Assembly: GCA_021397835.1 (NCBI GenBank)
Contig: JAJFZO010000571.1
Location: 1-64,000 of the forward strand
Direction of reading: 5' to 3'
DNA length: 64,000 nt
DNA from: Moringa oleifera
Lineage: Eukaryota; Streptophyta; Magnoliopsida; Brassicales; Moringaceae
Part shown: piece by piece, positions 11,236 to 22,490 of the stretch
How positions within the stretch are numbered: the first letter of the stretch is position 1
How the letters are laid out: the number at the start of each line of letters is the position of its first letter
Program-made: the position numbers and the translations under genes
Notes under the pieces: model-generated
Seen by the model: the letters and a program-made list of their open reading frames with translations, nothing else
Database searches by the model: none
What the model was told of the DNA's origin: nothing

Positions 11236-14200
11236 TTATCCTTTCTTAAGTAAAGGAATGACCAAGTTAATATACTTAGTTCTGGTTTTTGCCAAGTGGT
11301 CTCCCATGATCTCGTCGTACCTTGTGAACAAATTATCCTTGATATCTTCTCAGAATTAAAACACTAGCATTGACTCAACCATAGCCCTAATGGTCTTAGC
11401 TACTCGTTCACCACTCGAGAGTTTTCGGCCTCCTGCTCCTTCGTTGCCTGCGTAAACTTCATCCCAATCGATTTCAAATGCTTCAATCTGATCGAGAATG
11501 AACAATTCTTCTTTTGTTATCTCGAGCTTCAGTTCTTTGGGATATGGATAAGGGTGGCCATTGTTAGTGTTTGGTTTTGTTTTGATTTTGAACTATCGGT
11601 GCAAGGTTCATGTTTAAATGAATCAAAATCTGAGCCGTTAAATTTCAATTCTGGTTAAGGTTTGGTTCAAAGGCGATTAATGTTTCGATTCATAAACGGT
11701 TCAGGTTCACGTTTAGTTTAAGTTCAACTCAAATTCAATTCAGGTTCAAAGTTGGTTCAAAGAGATTCTTTCTCTTTAATAAAAATATTTTATATTCAAA
11801 TTAAATTTTTTTAATAAAAATGTAGTGACCATATTTTTATTTTAAAATATATTTTTTAAACTAGTTTATTTATAATTTTATAATTATTTTTTATAAAATT
11901 TTTTAAATTAAATTTTTTATAATATTTTTAGTTAATTTAATTAGAAACTAAACCATAATCATCGGTTTTGATTTTAATTCAAAATTTATAAGAACCTTAA
12001 CTGAATTATATTTAAAGTGATTTCGATTATGGTTCGAAACTGAAATCATTTATAATAGTTTTGGTCCAGTTCAAATTTTAAAAGTTATGATTCGGTTTAT
12101 CGGTTTGAACCAAACTGTGATCACCCTTAGGCAAGAGTGTAATATGGAGCATTAAAAAAATTGATCTTTTTCTCTTCTACGATGGCCTACAAGATTAATT
12201 TTAATCCTACAGGTTGGTAACAACGATGATTTTACACTTATCAAATAATTTGAAGTTCAGGATTTATGTTGATCTAATCGTTGTTCATTTTCAAAAGGAT
12301 TGTAACGTGCAATAATTTAATAAAATAAATAATTATAATTTTATATTTATTAATGTATTAAATTATAAAAATTATTTTAAAAATAGATATTAAAAAACTT
12401 TTTCATACTTTTTGATTACAATTTTAAATTTTAATTTTCTTTACAAATATCAATTTTGTTTAAACTAAATTTTGACTTAAACTAGCTATGAAAAGTTATG
12501 GGTATTTTCATAATTGAAATGCTTAAAAAAGATTCAAATAAATTTTATGTTTTACTTTTTATTACTAACTCAAATTCGAACAATTTTGAACTCACAAGAT
12601 ATTTTGGGTATTTTTTAAAATTTTTTATTATACAAAATTTTTTAAAAATATTTTTAATAATAAAATATTTAATATTTTATTATAGTAATTCGAATATTTC
12701 TTTACATTTATGTGAAATTTTGAATCAAAATTAGTTACATAAGATATTTAATTTAAATATTTTTAATTTTTAAAATTGAATTACATTCAAAGATCAAATA
12801 TGAAATTAAATTAATTAAATTAAAGATTAATTTAAATTAAAATAAATATAATTAAAATTTTTTATTATTTAATTTAAGACTTTGCTAACACATGTAATAT
12901 GTAATATATACCTTTCTAGCCACTCTCATTAGAACTTGTGTGAAGAGCTCCCATTGATAGCAACTTTCATTCGTGGTCGAATCCGACGATCTCTTGCGCA
13001 TGAAAGACAACACTAGTTAATCATAGCCAGAGAAATAGTGAGAAATCCTTCTGGAACTGAGGCGAGTATATGTTCATAACATGCGAATGGCTAGTATTGG
13101 AAATACAGATCTTCCCTTCATTTATGGCTTGATTGCATTCCTCTCTTGTTCGGCGAAACCTGTATTTGCTCATATGAATTATTTTTTAATTAATTTTTTT
13201 AAAAAATAAAATAACATAATTGTAATTAAAATTTCATCTAATTTTAAGGAATTCTAATATGCAATTAAGTTTTTTAATAAAAAATTAAATTAATCAAAAC
13301 CGTTTAAAAGTTTTTAAGAACACATGTGTCACAACATTCTTCGAAAGCTTATTAAAATTTATTTGCAAGAAAAGTTTTGCTCACAGAAATCTGTTGTTGG
13401 CTCCATCACATTCGGTTTTATCTCTTTGAAATCACATATCCTTTATGGTTCTATTGTTGTTGTAACTAGACGATGATGATCATAATAAAAAAGAGTAAAG
13501 ATAACTGAGTGATCTTGATGACAGATATTTTTAAAAAATTGATAGAACTCTCTCCATTAAGAGTTTTATAATAAAAAATAAAATTATATTTACATTTATA
13601 ATATTGATATAAAAAATAAATAAAATTATAATTATTTATTTTACTAAATTATCATATGAAAAAATTAACCAAATTTAAAAGATGATTTTGATCTTAATAG
13701 TTAATATTAAAATTTAAGTTTTAATTTTTTATAGAATAATTAATTTATAAATATAAGAATTATTTGTTAGTTTATTTTGAGAATTGGAAAGGTCCAAGAC
13801 CACTTAAATTAGAATGATCAAAAGGCACAAATTCTTTGCTTAAAACATTTTTAGTGGCAAGACCATTTGCAAATATATTATACTGTTAGGTTATTTTATA
13901 TTTATTATTAAAAATAAATATAAATATAAAAAATTTCATCTCATAAATTAGTTTGCGAGATTGGGAAAGTTAAAAGACCAGCGTGGAGACTGAAAGAAGG
14001 GTATAACCTCTGATAACCAGTGGAGACTAGAAGAAGAGTGAACGAAGGGCAGGCTCTTCTTGGGGAACAATCTGCTGTAGAAGGAACCCGGAACTCCATA
14101 TATGAATCAGGGACTAACCCGGCCCAAACAAAATTTTGTCTTCCGTTAATCTGTTCTAGAATCCAGGCAGGGAAGCGAAGACATGGTTGAAGTCATTGTT

Positions 14201-14420
14201 AGGGAGATCGTTCAACAATACCCTAAGCTCCGGCGACGGCCGGTTTAGATTCTCGGATTTCGCACGGATGATGCTTATGATCTCGGAGCCCACCAACAAG
14301 GTGTTCGGACCTGAAAAACAGCCTCAGTGTGCAATTTCCAGGCTCTCCGGGATGTCGTCGTTGCACGGCATTTTCCAGTACCGCTTCCTCCATCACCGGC
14401 TTCGTTGTCGATATAATCTT
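11236..14420 (-). pseudogene. SABATH-family carboxyl methyltransferase pseudogene (unit 2)
   Basis: Exons of a SABATH S-adenosylmethionine-dependent methyltransferase (the salicylate/jasmonate carboxyl methyltransferase family) lie in order on the minus strand. The 5' exon (about 14,420-14,150) reads KIISTTKPVMEEAVL, then the SAM motif ([18 protein letters not shown]), then [21 protein letters not shown] middle exon (about 13,140-12,912) reads EGKICISNTSHSHVMNIYSP, FQKDFSLFLWL, and in another frame ESCYQWELFTQVLM, ending at a GT donor. The last exon reads EEKKINFFNAPYYTLA (about 12,190-12,130), is interrupted by a MITE, then reads KELKLEITKEELFILDQIEA and RTKYINLVIPLLKK to a stop at 11,236. 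Lesions include a stop just before the SAM-motif Gly-Cys, a one-base insertion in exon 1, further frameshifts, and two stops near 11,360. The role of the parent gene (methyl esters of plant acids) is inferred from the family. Confidence 0.8.
11551..12127. mobile_element. 577-bp MITE-like element with TA target duplication
   Basis: The ends are imperfect inverted repeats (agggtggccattgttagtg at the left; the complement of the right end reads agggtgatcacagtttggtt). The interior is rich in ggttcaaa/aaccgg-like motifs and has no coding frame. It is flanked by TA on both sides. Removing the element with one TA rejoins the SABATH last exon in frame. The TA duplication suggests mobilisation by a Tc1/mariner-type transposase, but the ends resemble the abundant GGGTGGC-type plant MITEs often linked to hAT, so the superfamily is uncertain. 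A diverged partial copy lies at 31,998-32,480. Confidence 0.65.
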
Positions 14421-14539
14421 GCTCTGCCAAATCGGACAAAAGAGTATATATGCTCTGGGTTTTCGTTTTAATTAGTAAATTATTATGTTTATTTGAATGA
14501 AAAAAATCATACATGTATTATGCATGTTTTCACAATATG

Positions 14540-16544
14540 ACCGTTGATCAACTATTTAAACGATGAGGTTCACGCCTTCTGCACTTTTCTTTCTCCTCTG
14601 CTTTTTTCTTTCCCCCTCTCTCACAAAATCTCCTCTTCCTTGAGGAAGCAGATCGAATGAAAAAGAAGAAACCGAGAAACCAGGGATGATCTCAAGCTGG
14701 ACTGTGCGAAAATGAGGGCATGGCACACAACTGGAATGGAATTTCCGTGGGTCTCTTCTGCGAGCATTTTCTCCATTCAAGTGGTCGGGATATTTCTTAC
14801 AGTATGAGTGAAGAGCGAACTCAGGAACGACGTAAGCAACATGAAAGTGTCTTGTGTTGGCAGAGGCTTGATGGGTTATCTTGGAAACAAGGTACGTTTT
14901 AATTTCTCGAAGTTGGAAAGTGGAATTATGATGATGTAAGAAAAAGTGGCCGTCTCACCTTCTTGGGTTTTCCAGGATTCAATTCCAATTACCATGTCTT
15001 TGCACCAAACAAGCTTTTGCTTCATCTGCAGTCATTTGATCTCTGGGCAGAAGGAGGAAGATGAACTACGAAGAAACTCAGATGTTATGGAGATCCTAAG
15101 GAAGACAAGATTTCCAAGTGTCCATGGCATGGGAGATGAGAAGTCTCCTCAAACGATTCTCGACGAGGATTAAAGCCCTTACTTTCACTTTTTTCCTGTC
15201 CATACTTAGCTAATGAATCAATATCTGCAGCTTTCTTAAATTCTGTCATATTTGTCCTGGTCCCTAGCTGTCTTATTGTTGAGATGCCAATTGGAGAGTA
15301 TTGTTAGAGAACGACCGGGAATGTTTATTTGTTTGTGATGTTCTTTCTGAAGTTTCAGAATCTCCTCTTTTCAATCTACTTTTAAACATACTCAATCTAA
15401 AACTCAGATGGTTTTTGATGGTTTTCACTTTCAGCTACTGAGAGAGCAGGCATGTGTCTGAGGGATGGAATGAAGGGAAGATGTATTTTCCTCCCACCTG
15501 TAAGTATTTAAATATTCATACAGATATGCAGGGAATGATAGAGATCCAAAGGAGCAGCGAAGAATGCCTGCATGGTACACATTCTCTAGTGAAATATCTC
15601 TTATAATGAAATTATATTGGCTTTGTATTACAAAATTGTCAGCATACGAAATATTGTGGATGATATTGTCTGTTCAATTCTGGTAAAGTTAAGTCTCTGA
15701 TTGTGCCCTTTCCATCCAGGTGTGATCCTATACTATGGTATGAGAGGAGCTTCTTGCTAAAGTTTTGTGAGGAGGAAATACTGATTGAAAATGTCATGAG
15801 AGGAGCTTCTTGCATGGGTGTGGTAGAGCAGACCTTATTTTAGTTTTTATGAAAAGGGTTTTAGGTTATCCATTTCAACTGATCAGTGATCAACAATTCA
15901 GCTAACAGTTCTAGCAGTCAATTGTATGATGTATTTCAAAGGAAATGTTCTGTCTTATGTTAATGTTTTGATAGGAAGATTTGGACAGTAAATTGTACAG
16001 AGTTAATATGATGGAGAGCAGATTGGTATGAAGGAGGAAGGTGACATGCCGATGTCATTATTGTTCATGGGAAGCTTGGCAATTTGTCTTTATTTCAGAT
16101 GTTACTATGTTGTCAGAAGAATGAGCGAATTTGACCCAGGGATGGCCTGTTATAGCCTCTCCATGCTTGGAATGGGTTCACGCTCTAGGATTAGGGCTCA
16201 TAGGGAGATATCATCAGATATGCTAGTGTGATTCAAAAGAGCTGCTGCCTGGACGTAAATTGCTTCCAATCAATCTGTTGCTTGTTTTTGGTCTTGTAGT
16301 TTACCCATTATTAAAAACTGTGAAATGATTGGTGGATAAGTTGCCCTGGGGACTCTGTATGTTGCTTTACCCATTATCAAATGTTAGTTTGCTATGTACT
16401 TTTGGTATTCTTGCAAGAACACACATCTTATAGCATTGTTTATCCTGGCAGGATATTCCGAAATCTCTGGTGAGTTTGATTGGCATGAATTTGACGCTAG
16501 ACACAATGAAGTGTGATCTGAATGGGAAGAAGTGGCCTGTGAAG
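14540..16544 (+). pseudogene. B3-domain (REM-like) gene, deleted copy (unit 2)
   Basis: Collinear with 26,600-30,001: a CT-rich leader-like patch (14,570-14,640), an unassigned possible 5' exon (from an ATG at 14,714), further unassigned pieces, then a clear B3 exon at 16,452-16,544 bounded by AG and GT and reading DIPKSLVSLIGMNL then KCDLNGKKWPVK. B3 domains bind DNA in plant transcription factors, and this is the first part of the second B3 domain. About 1.4 kb carrying the first B3 domain (equivalent to 27,805-29,215) is deleted near 15,740. No exon completing the second domain was found. The copy cannot encode a working factor. Confidence 0.7.
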
Positions 16545-16974
16545 GTTAGTTTCTGAAATACAGTCATATTTTTCTCACCCCTAGTGGCTTGAATTCTGGA
16601 ACCATCACAAATTGGTGGGAAATGACCATTGCTGGGTTGAGTTTGTTCTCATTAGAGGATGCAGGATCAAAGAAATGCTGGTGAAAGCAACCCCAATGGG
16701 TGACATGAGTTTAGATTTCCAACAAAATGAAAAAGTAGAAAAATAACTCCCTCTCTCACTTACGCGCACATCCTCTATCAGAAGAGAAGCTATTTGATAT
16801 CTCATGCTCCTTGTTGCTGCTTTATCTTCTGCTATGAACTTGGCAGGGTACTGGACAGTATCAAATATATGTTTTGCACTTGTTGATCTAGCCCTGGTTC
16901 CAATTTAAACCTATAGATGATTCTTACAGGTTTCTGGTTTGTCAATGTTTGCAGATGAAGATGCTTAAGCCCTT

Positions 16975-18498
16975 GAAATATTCCAGACATGTCAATTTCA
17001 ACAGCCTGCTTGCAATCTAGCAAGTTAATGAATCCTTACAACTTGCTAAGTGCTCATTCAGGAAAATGTTGGCAACTCCAACATAAATCATAGATCATTA
17101 GGAAGATGAAATAAAATTGAACCACCAATCAAACTCAGATTAAACGATCTTTTGTTGTATTATCTGATAAGAAAAATATTTTCTATTTGTTTTAAATATA
17201 AGGAAGCTTCTGCTGATAAGGTTACAAGCATATTGTCTGGTAAGAATATGGTAACTTTTATAGTTTATATCTTTCTGTTAAGGCATCAGTTAATCAGTGA
17301 GACAAAAATAGTGAAAGCACAGACGATTCATTCCTTTGTCCCTGATTATTACTACTGTAATCATCATGTAATCCGATCTTCTCTTTTTTTAGGATTCCTT
17401 CTTCAACCTCTTCACACTCGTTTGCATCCATAGCAGCAGCAGCAGGAGGAAGCAAGAGCGGATTCCCACATTACCTGATTTCTTGTCTCTCTGCACATAT
17501 GGTAACATTTTTTTCAAATCTCAAGCATCCATAGTTAGATTCCTATGCCAATATATATAATCAGATTCATTCCTATATGCTACAACTCATTTACCCATTT
17601 GATCTGTAATTAACTGGGTACTAATTTTAATTTGGGTACACATGATTCTTCTGATAAACACAATTAGATTACTCAATTAATTCAATTAATTACTTGTTGA
17701 AGTCCTGGATTAATTGGGGTGGAGGAAAACACGTTATCAATTATAGATATAATCCATTTAATAAGTAATGTAATTAACACGTTGCCAATTATAGATATAA
17801 TCCATTTAATAAGTAATGTAATTAACACGTTATCAATTATAGATATAATCCATTTAATAAGCAATGTCCTGGATTATTTTTTTATTATTATTATAGTATA
17901 CCCTTTTTTTGGACATTAAACAAAATAATCCTGACTTAAGCAACTTGTTTAATGGTGGTTGTACATAATAACTCCTAAAAAGTGGGTCTTTTTATCTGCT
18001 TTTGGCTTTGATGAGCGGGAGCTTCAACTTCTTTATAGTGAAGCAGCTCGCCTTATCCGCATAGTGAAAAACTTCACAAGGGAGAAGAGATTTTTTTTTT
18101 TTTTGGGTCTTTATTTAATATAAAGTGTTAGGATTTTTTATTAATTTAATATATATTAAATTTTTTAATAAAATATATATTTATAATTATTATGTAAATA
18201 ACATATTTTAATGATTTATTTTATTAAATTAATATATATTATTATTTTTTGTAAAATTTATTATTATCCAAATCAAACATAAAATTATGATCCCAGCATA
18301 AAACATTCAGAAAAGGGGGAGAGCTTGTTAACATGACAGGTTGTCACTGTTTAATTTGACATGCGAGTTTTGTCCTATCCATAATAATTATAATAATCAA
18401 AATGATCTTGTTCATGGGACTGCAATTACAACACTAGTTTTGGATTTATTTATTTATTTTTTTACATTAGGACATATGACTTAGGGGGAGTGCCTCAA

Positions 18499-18541
<43 letters not shown>

Positions 18542-18730
18542 CAGATTGTTGATATGCATTAGGCATTATGCATTATGTTGGAGGCATTAGGCATGATGCA
18601 CTATTATTCCTTGTAAACTACTCGCTGATCTGCTCACTACTTTTTTTCATATACCATCCTTACTTCCAGAGGATATTGGGTTACCCATCTGGTTATTAAG
18701 AAATAAATTTGAAGGTAAATACATACATAT
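16975..18730. repeat. B3 3'-flank block, copy b
   Basis: Copy of the block at 2,134-3,310 and 30,430-31,440. It has the same polyGCA/purine patch (17,431-17,460) and the same closing segment (gttacccatctggttattaa near 18,680). It differs by a three-fold 48-bp tandem repeat at 17,728-17,871, a stretch at about 17,930-18,480 not seen in copy a, and a long (TA)n run at 18,502-18,539. Confidence 0.65.
17728..17871. repeat. 48-bp minisatellite, three copies
   Basis: Three head-to-tail copies of a 48-bp unit (aacacgttatcaattataga ... taagtaatgtaatt). The units differ by only a few bases. The equivalent site in unit 3 (about 31,190-31,240) has a single copy. Because 48 is a multiple of three, it creates periodic open frames on both strands, which I do not regard as genes. 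Confidence 0.85.
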
Positions 18731-18744
18731 ATATATATATATAA

Positions 18745-19960
18745 AATCTTAATCCTGTTTTATCAATTCACTTAGTTTTTTTATATTCAATTTTTAAATT
18801 AAATTAAATTAAACCTTATTTTTGAAATTTTTAAATAATTTAAAATAATGAAAGATGAAAAGAAATAGAGAAAAAAGATAAAGAAATGAGGGAGAACGAG
18901 ATTTTTTTTTTGTTTGTAATTCATTGCTAATATATTAAAATGAATTATTTTTTTCTTTAACTGACTGTTTTTTCTTACTCTTATTTATTCTAATTTGATC
19001 CAAATTAAAAATTTGAATGTGAAATTGAGTCAACAGATGCAATAAACTTTCAATTAAAAATAAATTTAATATAAAATTTTTAATATCTAGCCATTTTGTC
19101 AAATTAAAAAAAAATGATGTAAACATTAAATATTTTTGATTAGAAATATAAAATTCTAAAAATAGCAGTTATTCATATGTAGAATATGCATTTTTTTCAT
19201 TTTTATTACTAACACAATTTGTTTTGGAATTTTTTATTTTTAAAAAAATTAGACACGGATCTGTGGGCTCTGATTGATTTGCAGTATATGCAGCCCAATG
19301 ACCCTTAAGACCCGGCACTGACTGTTAGCTCTACCAGATTTATGACCAATGTTATGACCTTTTAAATGGAGTATAACAATAGATATATATATATATATAA
19401 GTAAAGGTTCTTTTAATTTTTAATTTTTAATTTTTGAAATATTTTTAAATAAATTTTAATTTATTAATTTTGTTTAAATTAAATTTAATAAAAATAATGA
19501 TAAAAAATTAATGATATTGTTCTTGTTAAAATACTTAAAAAATTATTCAAATAGATTTTACACTCAATTTGGATTTTGTTTCTCATTATTTTTATAAATT
19601 TTTTAAAAAATTGTGATGGTATAATTTTTTAAATAAAAATATTTCAATCCTCAAATATTCTAAACTTTATTTGTAATAGTAATTTAAGTACTGAAAAATT
19701 TAAAATCAAGATTCATTATAAAAGAACTTTAATTTCAATAGTATTAATTTTTAAACTTTTCAATATGATTTAATTTGATCTAAATTAATAAATTAAGATT
19801 TATTTGAAAATAATTTATATTTATTTTATGTTAATTTTTTAATTTTTAATAAATTTAAAATTTTAAAAATAATTTTTTTAAAAAATATTTTTAACGCTTA
19901 AAATTAAATTTTTTTATAAGGATAATTTAAATATTTATAAAGAGATCAAAGGATTCGAAT
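18745..19960. repeat. AT-rich block R1, copy d
   Basis: A full-length R1 copy with the same anchors as copies a-c. It runs into R2 at about 19,985 through the motif attcgaattttctgatctct, which is also present at 8,787. A (TA)n run lies near 19,383-19,399. Confidence 0.65.
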
Positions 19961-19984
19961 TTTCTGATCTCTTTATTGACGGAG

Positions 19985-20690
19985 TCTATTTCATATAATA
20001 TTTTTATTAACATATAACATAAAAATGTTATATCTTATATACAGTAAAAATTTTTAAAACTTAGATCGGAAAATTGTTATATTATTTAATAAGTTAATCT
20101 TTTAAGTTGAACATTATTATAAAATTATATTATATAATTGAGTGAAAACAACGAAACATAATTACTAATAATTCAATATAAACAAAAAAAAAATTTGTAT
20201 AGTTCAATGGCATATCTTTGCGGATCATATATATATATACATACACACAAAGAAATAATAAACAAGTTGATGTATTGGACATTGATATTCTTATTGTTAA
20301 TATCCAAATCATTCGATCAAATTATCTAAAACATAACTCACATATTATTATATTATATTTATTTTAAAAAATTACGGTATTAAATTATTTTATTTGTATT
20401 ACAGTTTCATGGATGTTATAATTTGATATTTTTATGATTAGCAATTTATTAAATTGAAGTAAAGAAAAATAAAAGTTTTTAAGTTAGATAATTGATTTAT
20501 GGTATAATTTTATTAATAAATATTGGATACATAATAAAAATTATTTTAATATATTAAAAATAAAATTAAAAAACAAGTAAAATATATCACACTTTTATAA
20601 CATTAAGAGATTTTGTTTTATCAAGAAATAATTAACTTCAAATCGAAATCATTTATTTTAGTTAAATGACCATAATTCTACACGTGATAA
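19985..20690. repeat. AT-rich block R2, copy c
   Basis: Full-length copy of the block at 1,123-1,800, including the segment tgatgtattggacattgata that is missing from copy b. It leads directly into the DUF4408 leader. Confidence 0.65.
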
Positions 20691-21031
20691 ACATGTAAAA
20701 CTTTTTTCTCTAAAAATTTTATTTTCTGTGCTTATTTTTTGTGTTCAAAAAGCCTTTTGTCTTCTCCTCTAGTGCCAATCGTCACATACCATGTTTTGCT
20801 CTTCAAGCTGTATAACAAGGTCAACAAATCTGCAGATATTTGCAGTTTTTTTTCTTCTTTATGGTCACCCGCCCCAAAACTCACTGTTTTTGCTCAACAA
20901 AAAAGCCGTTTCTTTACTTATATTTCTCGAAAAAATTTTCATTTTCCTTTCACTCCTCCCAAAAGGGGAAGCCCCTAAAACCTTACTGCCCTTACCTTCT
21001 CTCTTTGTCCTTTGGAAAAGAAAAGAAGAGA

Positions 21032-21800
21032 ATGGATTGTTTTACTTTTGATAACGTAAAGGCAAAGAGGCCAATGCCATGAAGAGGTACAAGAGGGCGA
21101 GGAAGTTTCAGAACTTTATGTGCGTAATCGAAGTTTTGGTGGCATTGGTTTTGGTCTCCTAGTCTATTATATGGCTACCTGATCGTTGTTGAAACGAGCA
21201 TCAACTATTTCAAGCAACTGGGCGTTACTTTTAATTGTCCAATGTTTGCCTTTACGGCTTCGAGCACCATTATTGTAGTCCTTTTTTCCTCTCTAGTGAG
21301 AAGAAGCCTAATGTTTTCAACCTCTACAATGAGTATGTCATGAACACCACCTCCTCCGACTTTCATAGTGGCATTGCCCCTTTTAACTCTTTAGGGGAAG
21401 ACGAGAAACCTGAAAAAGCGACAACGTATCACGACAAGCAAATCATTTGCACAATGTGGACTTTATTTCTTTGATGAAAAAAGAAAGAGTAAGTTCTATT
21501 TCAGAGACTGTTAATCAGACAGAGATGAAGGCTACTGTTTCCTTCATGATTATGAAGTCGGATATGTACAAGAGGACTTATTTGAATAGATACAAGTAGA
21601 GGGGAAGCTGGCGGGAGTTTTGTAGGTCGAAAACTACGGTCTATAAGGCAATGTTAGCAATGGTAAGAGAACCGACGAGGAGATCGTGCGTGATGGACAA
21701 TGTGAGTAGCGAGGAGTTCAAGCTGACGATAGAGGCCTTCATAGCAGTGAAAAAGTCACTAATGCTAGAGAACGTGGCCGGTAAAATTCAACAGCAATGA
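21032..21800 (+). pseudogene. DUF4408/DUF761-type protein, full-length but broken (unit 3)
   Basis: This is the most complete copy. The start is MDCFTFDNVKAKR, followed by frameshifted hydrophobic segments, a hydrophilic linker (EKKPNVFNLYNEYVMN), and a C-terminal end around 21,690-21,800 reading DNVSSEEFKLTIEAFIA, which matches the DUF761-like tail usual in these plant proteins. Breaks seen: a one-base loss at codon 13 (aaagaggcc against aaagagagcc), a TGG-to-TAG change near 21,159, the same extra base after CTACC as in the 9-kb copy (near 21,180), and a TAG near 21,598. The protein function is unknown. Because the extra base is shared with unit 2, the gene was probably inactive before the units duplicated. 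Confidence 0.75.
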
Positions 21801-22490
21801 GAAGGGTGCCTGTTGCCAATCGTTCTAATTAGGAAGTAAGATCAACTAAGCGCAAACAAATCTGTAATAAGTAATTAATCACAGTGACTAGGGTTTATGA
21901 TGCTGATGGTGATCTTGAATTCGAGTAATGAATTAGTGAGGTAAAGAGGAATCGTAGTCGATGGTGTAATCTACCATATCTTTTGCTTATTTAGGTTCAC
22001 CATTATTCTGTTACAAGTCTCAGTTACATTGGGCAATCACTTTTTAATCTTGCAAAAAGTGCCTACTTTTTAATGCTTGAGTCTGGGTCAATCGTTTTCA
22101 TCTAAAACCAAGCATCAACTTCATAAATTAATACCCACTTAAACCTAATTTATTATTTGGACCAAGTGTAAAAGGTTCTAAACTGCGTTCTTATTTATTT
22201 ATATTTAAAAGTATCAACTTGATTTTAAATATTTTTAATTTTTTACAATAATTTAATTTAAAGTTTAATTTAAATTAAAATTTTAAAAAATAAATATATA
22301 ATTTATGTATTATTATTTAAATTAAAAAATAATAATACATGTTATTTTTTATATTTAATTTTATTTTTAAATAATATTTTATTAAATTGATTATTACTAG
22401 TAGATACCGAACTACGAAGCAAAAAAAATTCAAAAAAGTGAGTTAAATAAAATTTGGTGTAGTAAGGCAAAGAGAACTTACTCATAAGTG
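21801..22490. other. AT-rich spacer, nothing recognised
   Basis: Downstream flank of the DUF4408 pseudogene, up to the 3' end of the minus-strand P450. No gene is supported. Confidence 0.5.

Noticed and set aside
14187..14471. Plus-strand frame of 94 codons, repeated at 26,251-26,538
   Set aside because: It is the antisense shadow of the SABATH first exon on the minus strand, which carries the recognisable motif.
17682..17919. Periodic IIDIIHLISNV frames on both strands
   Set aside because: They are created by the 48-bp tandem repeat, a multiple of three, and have no independent support.
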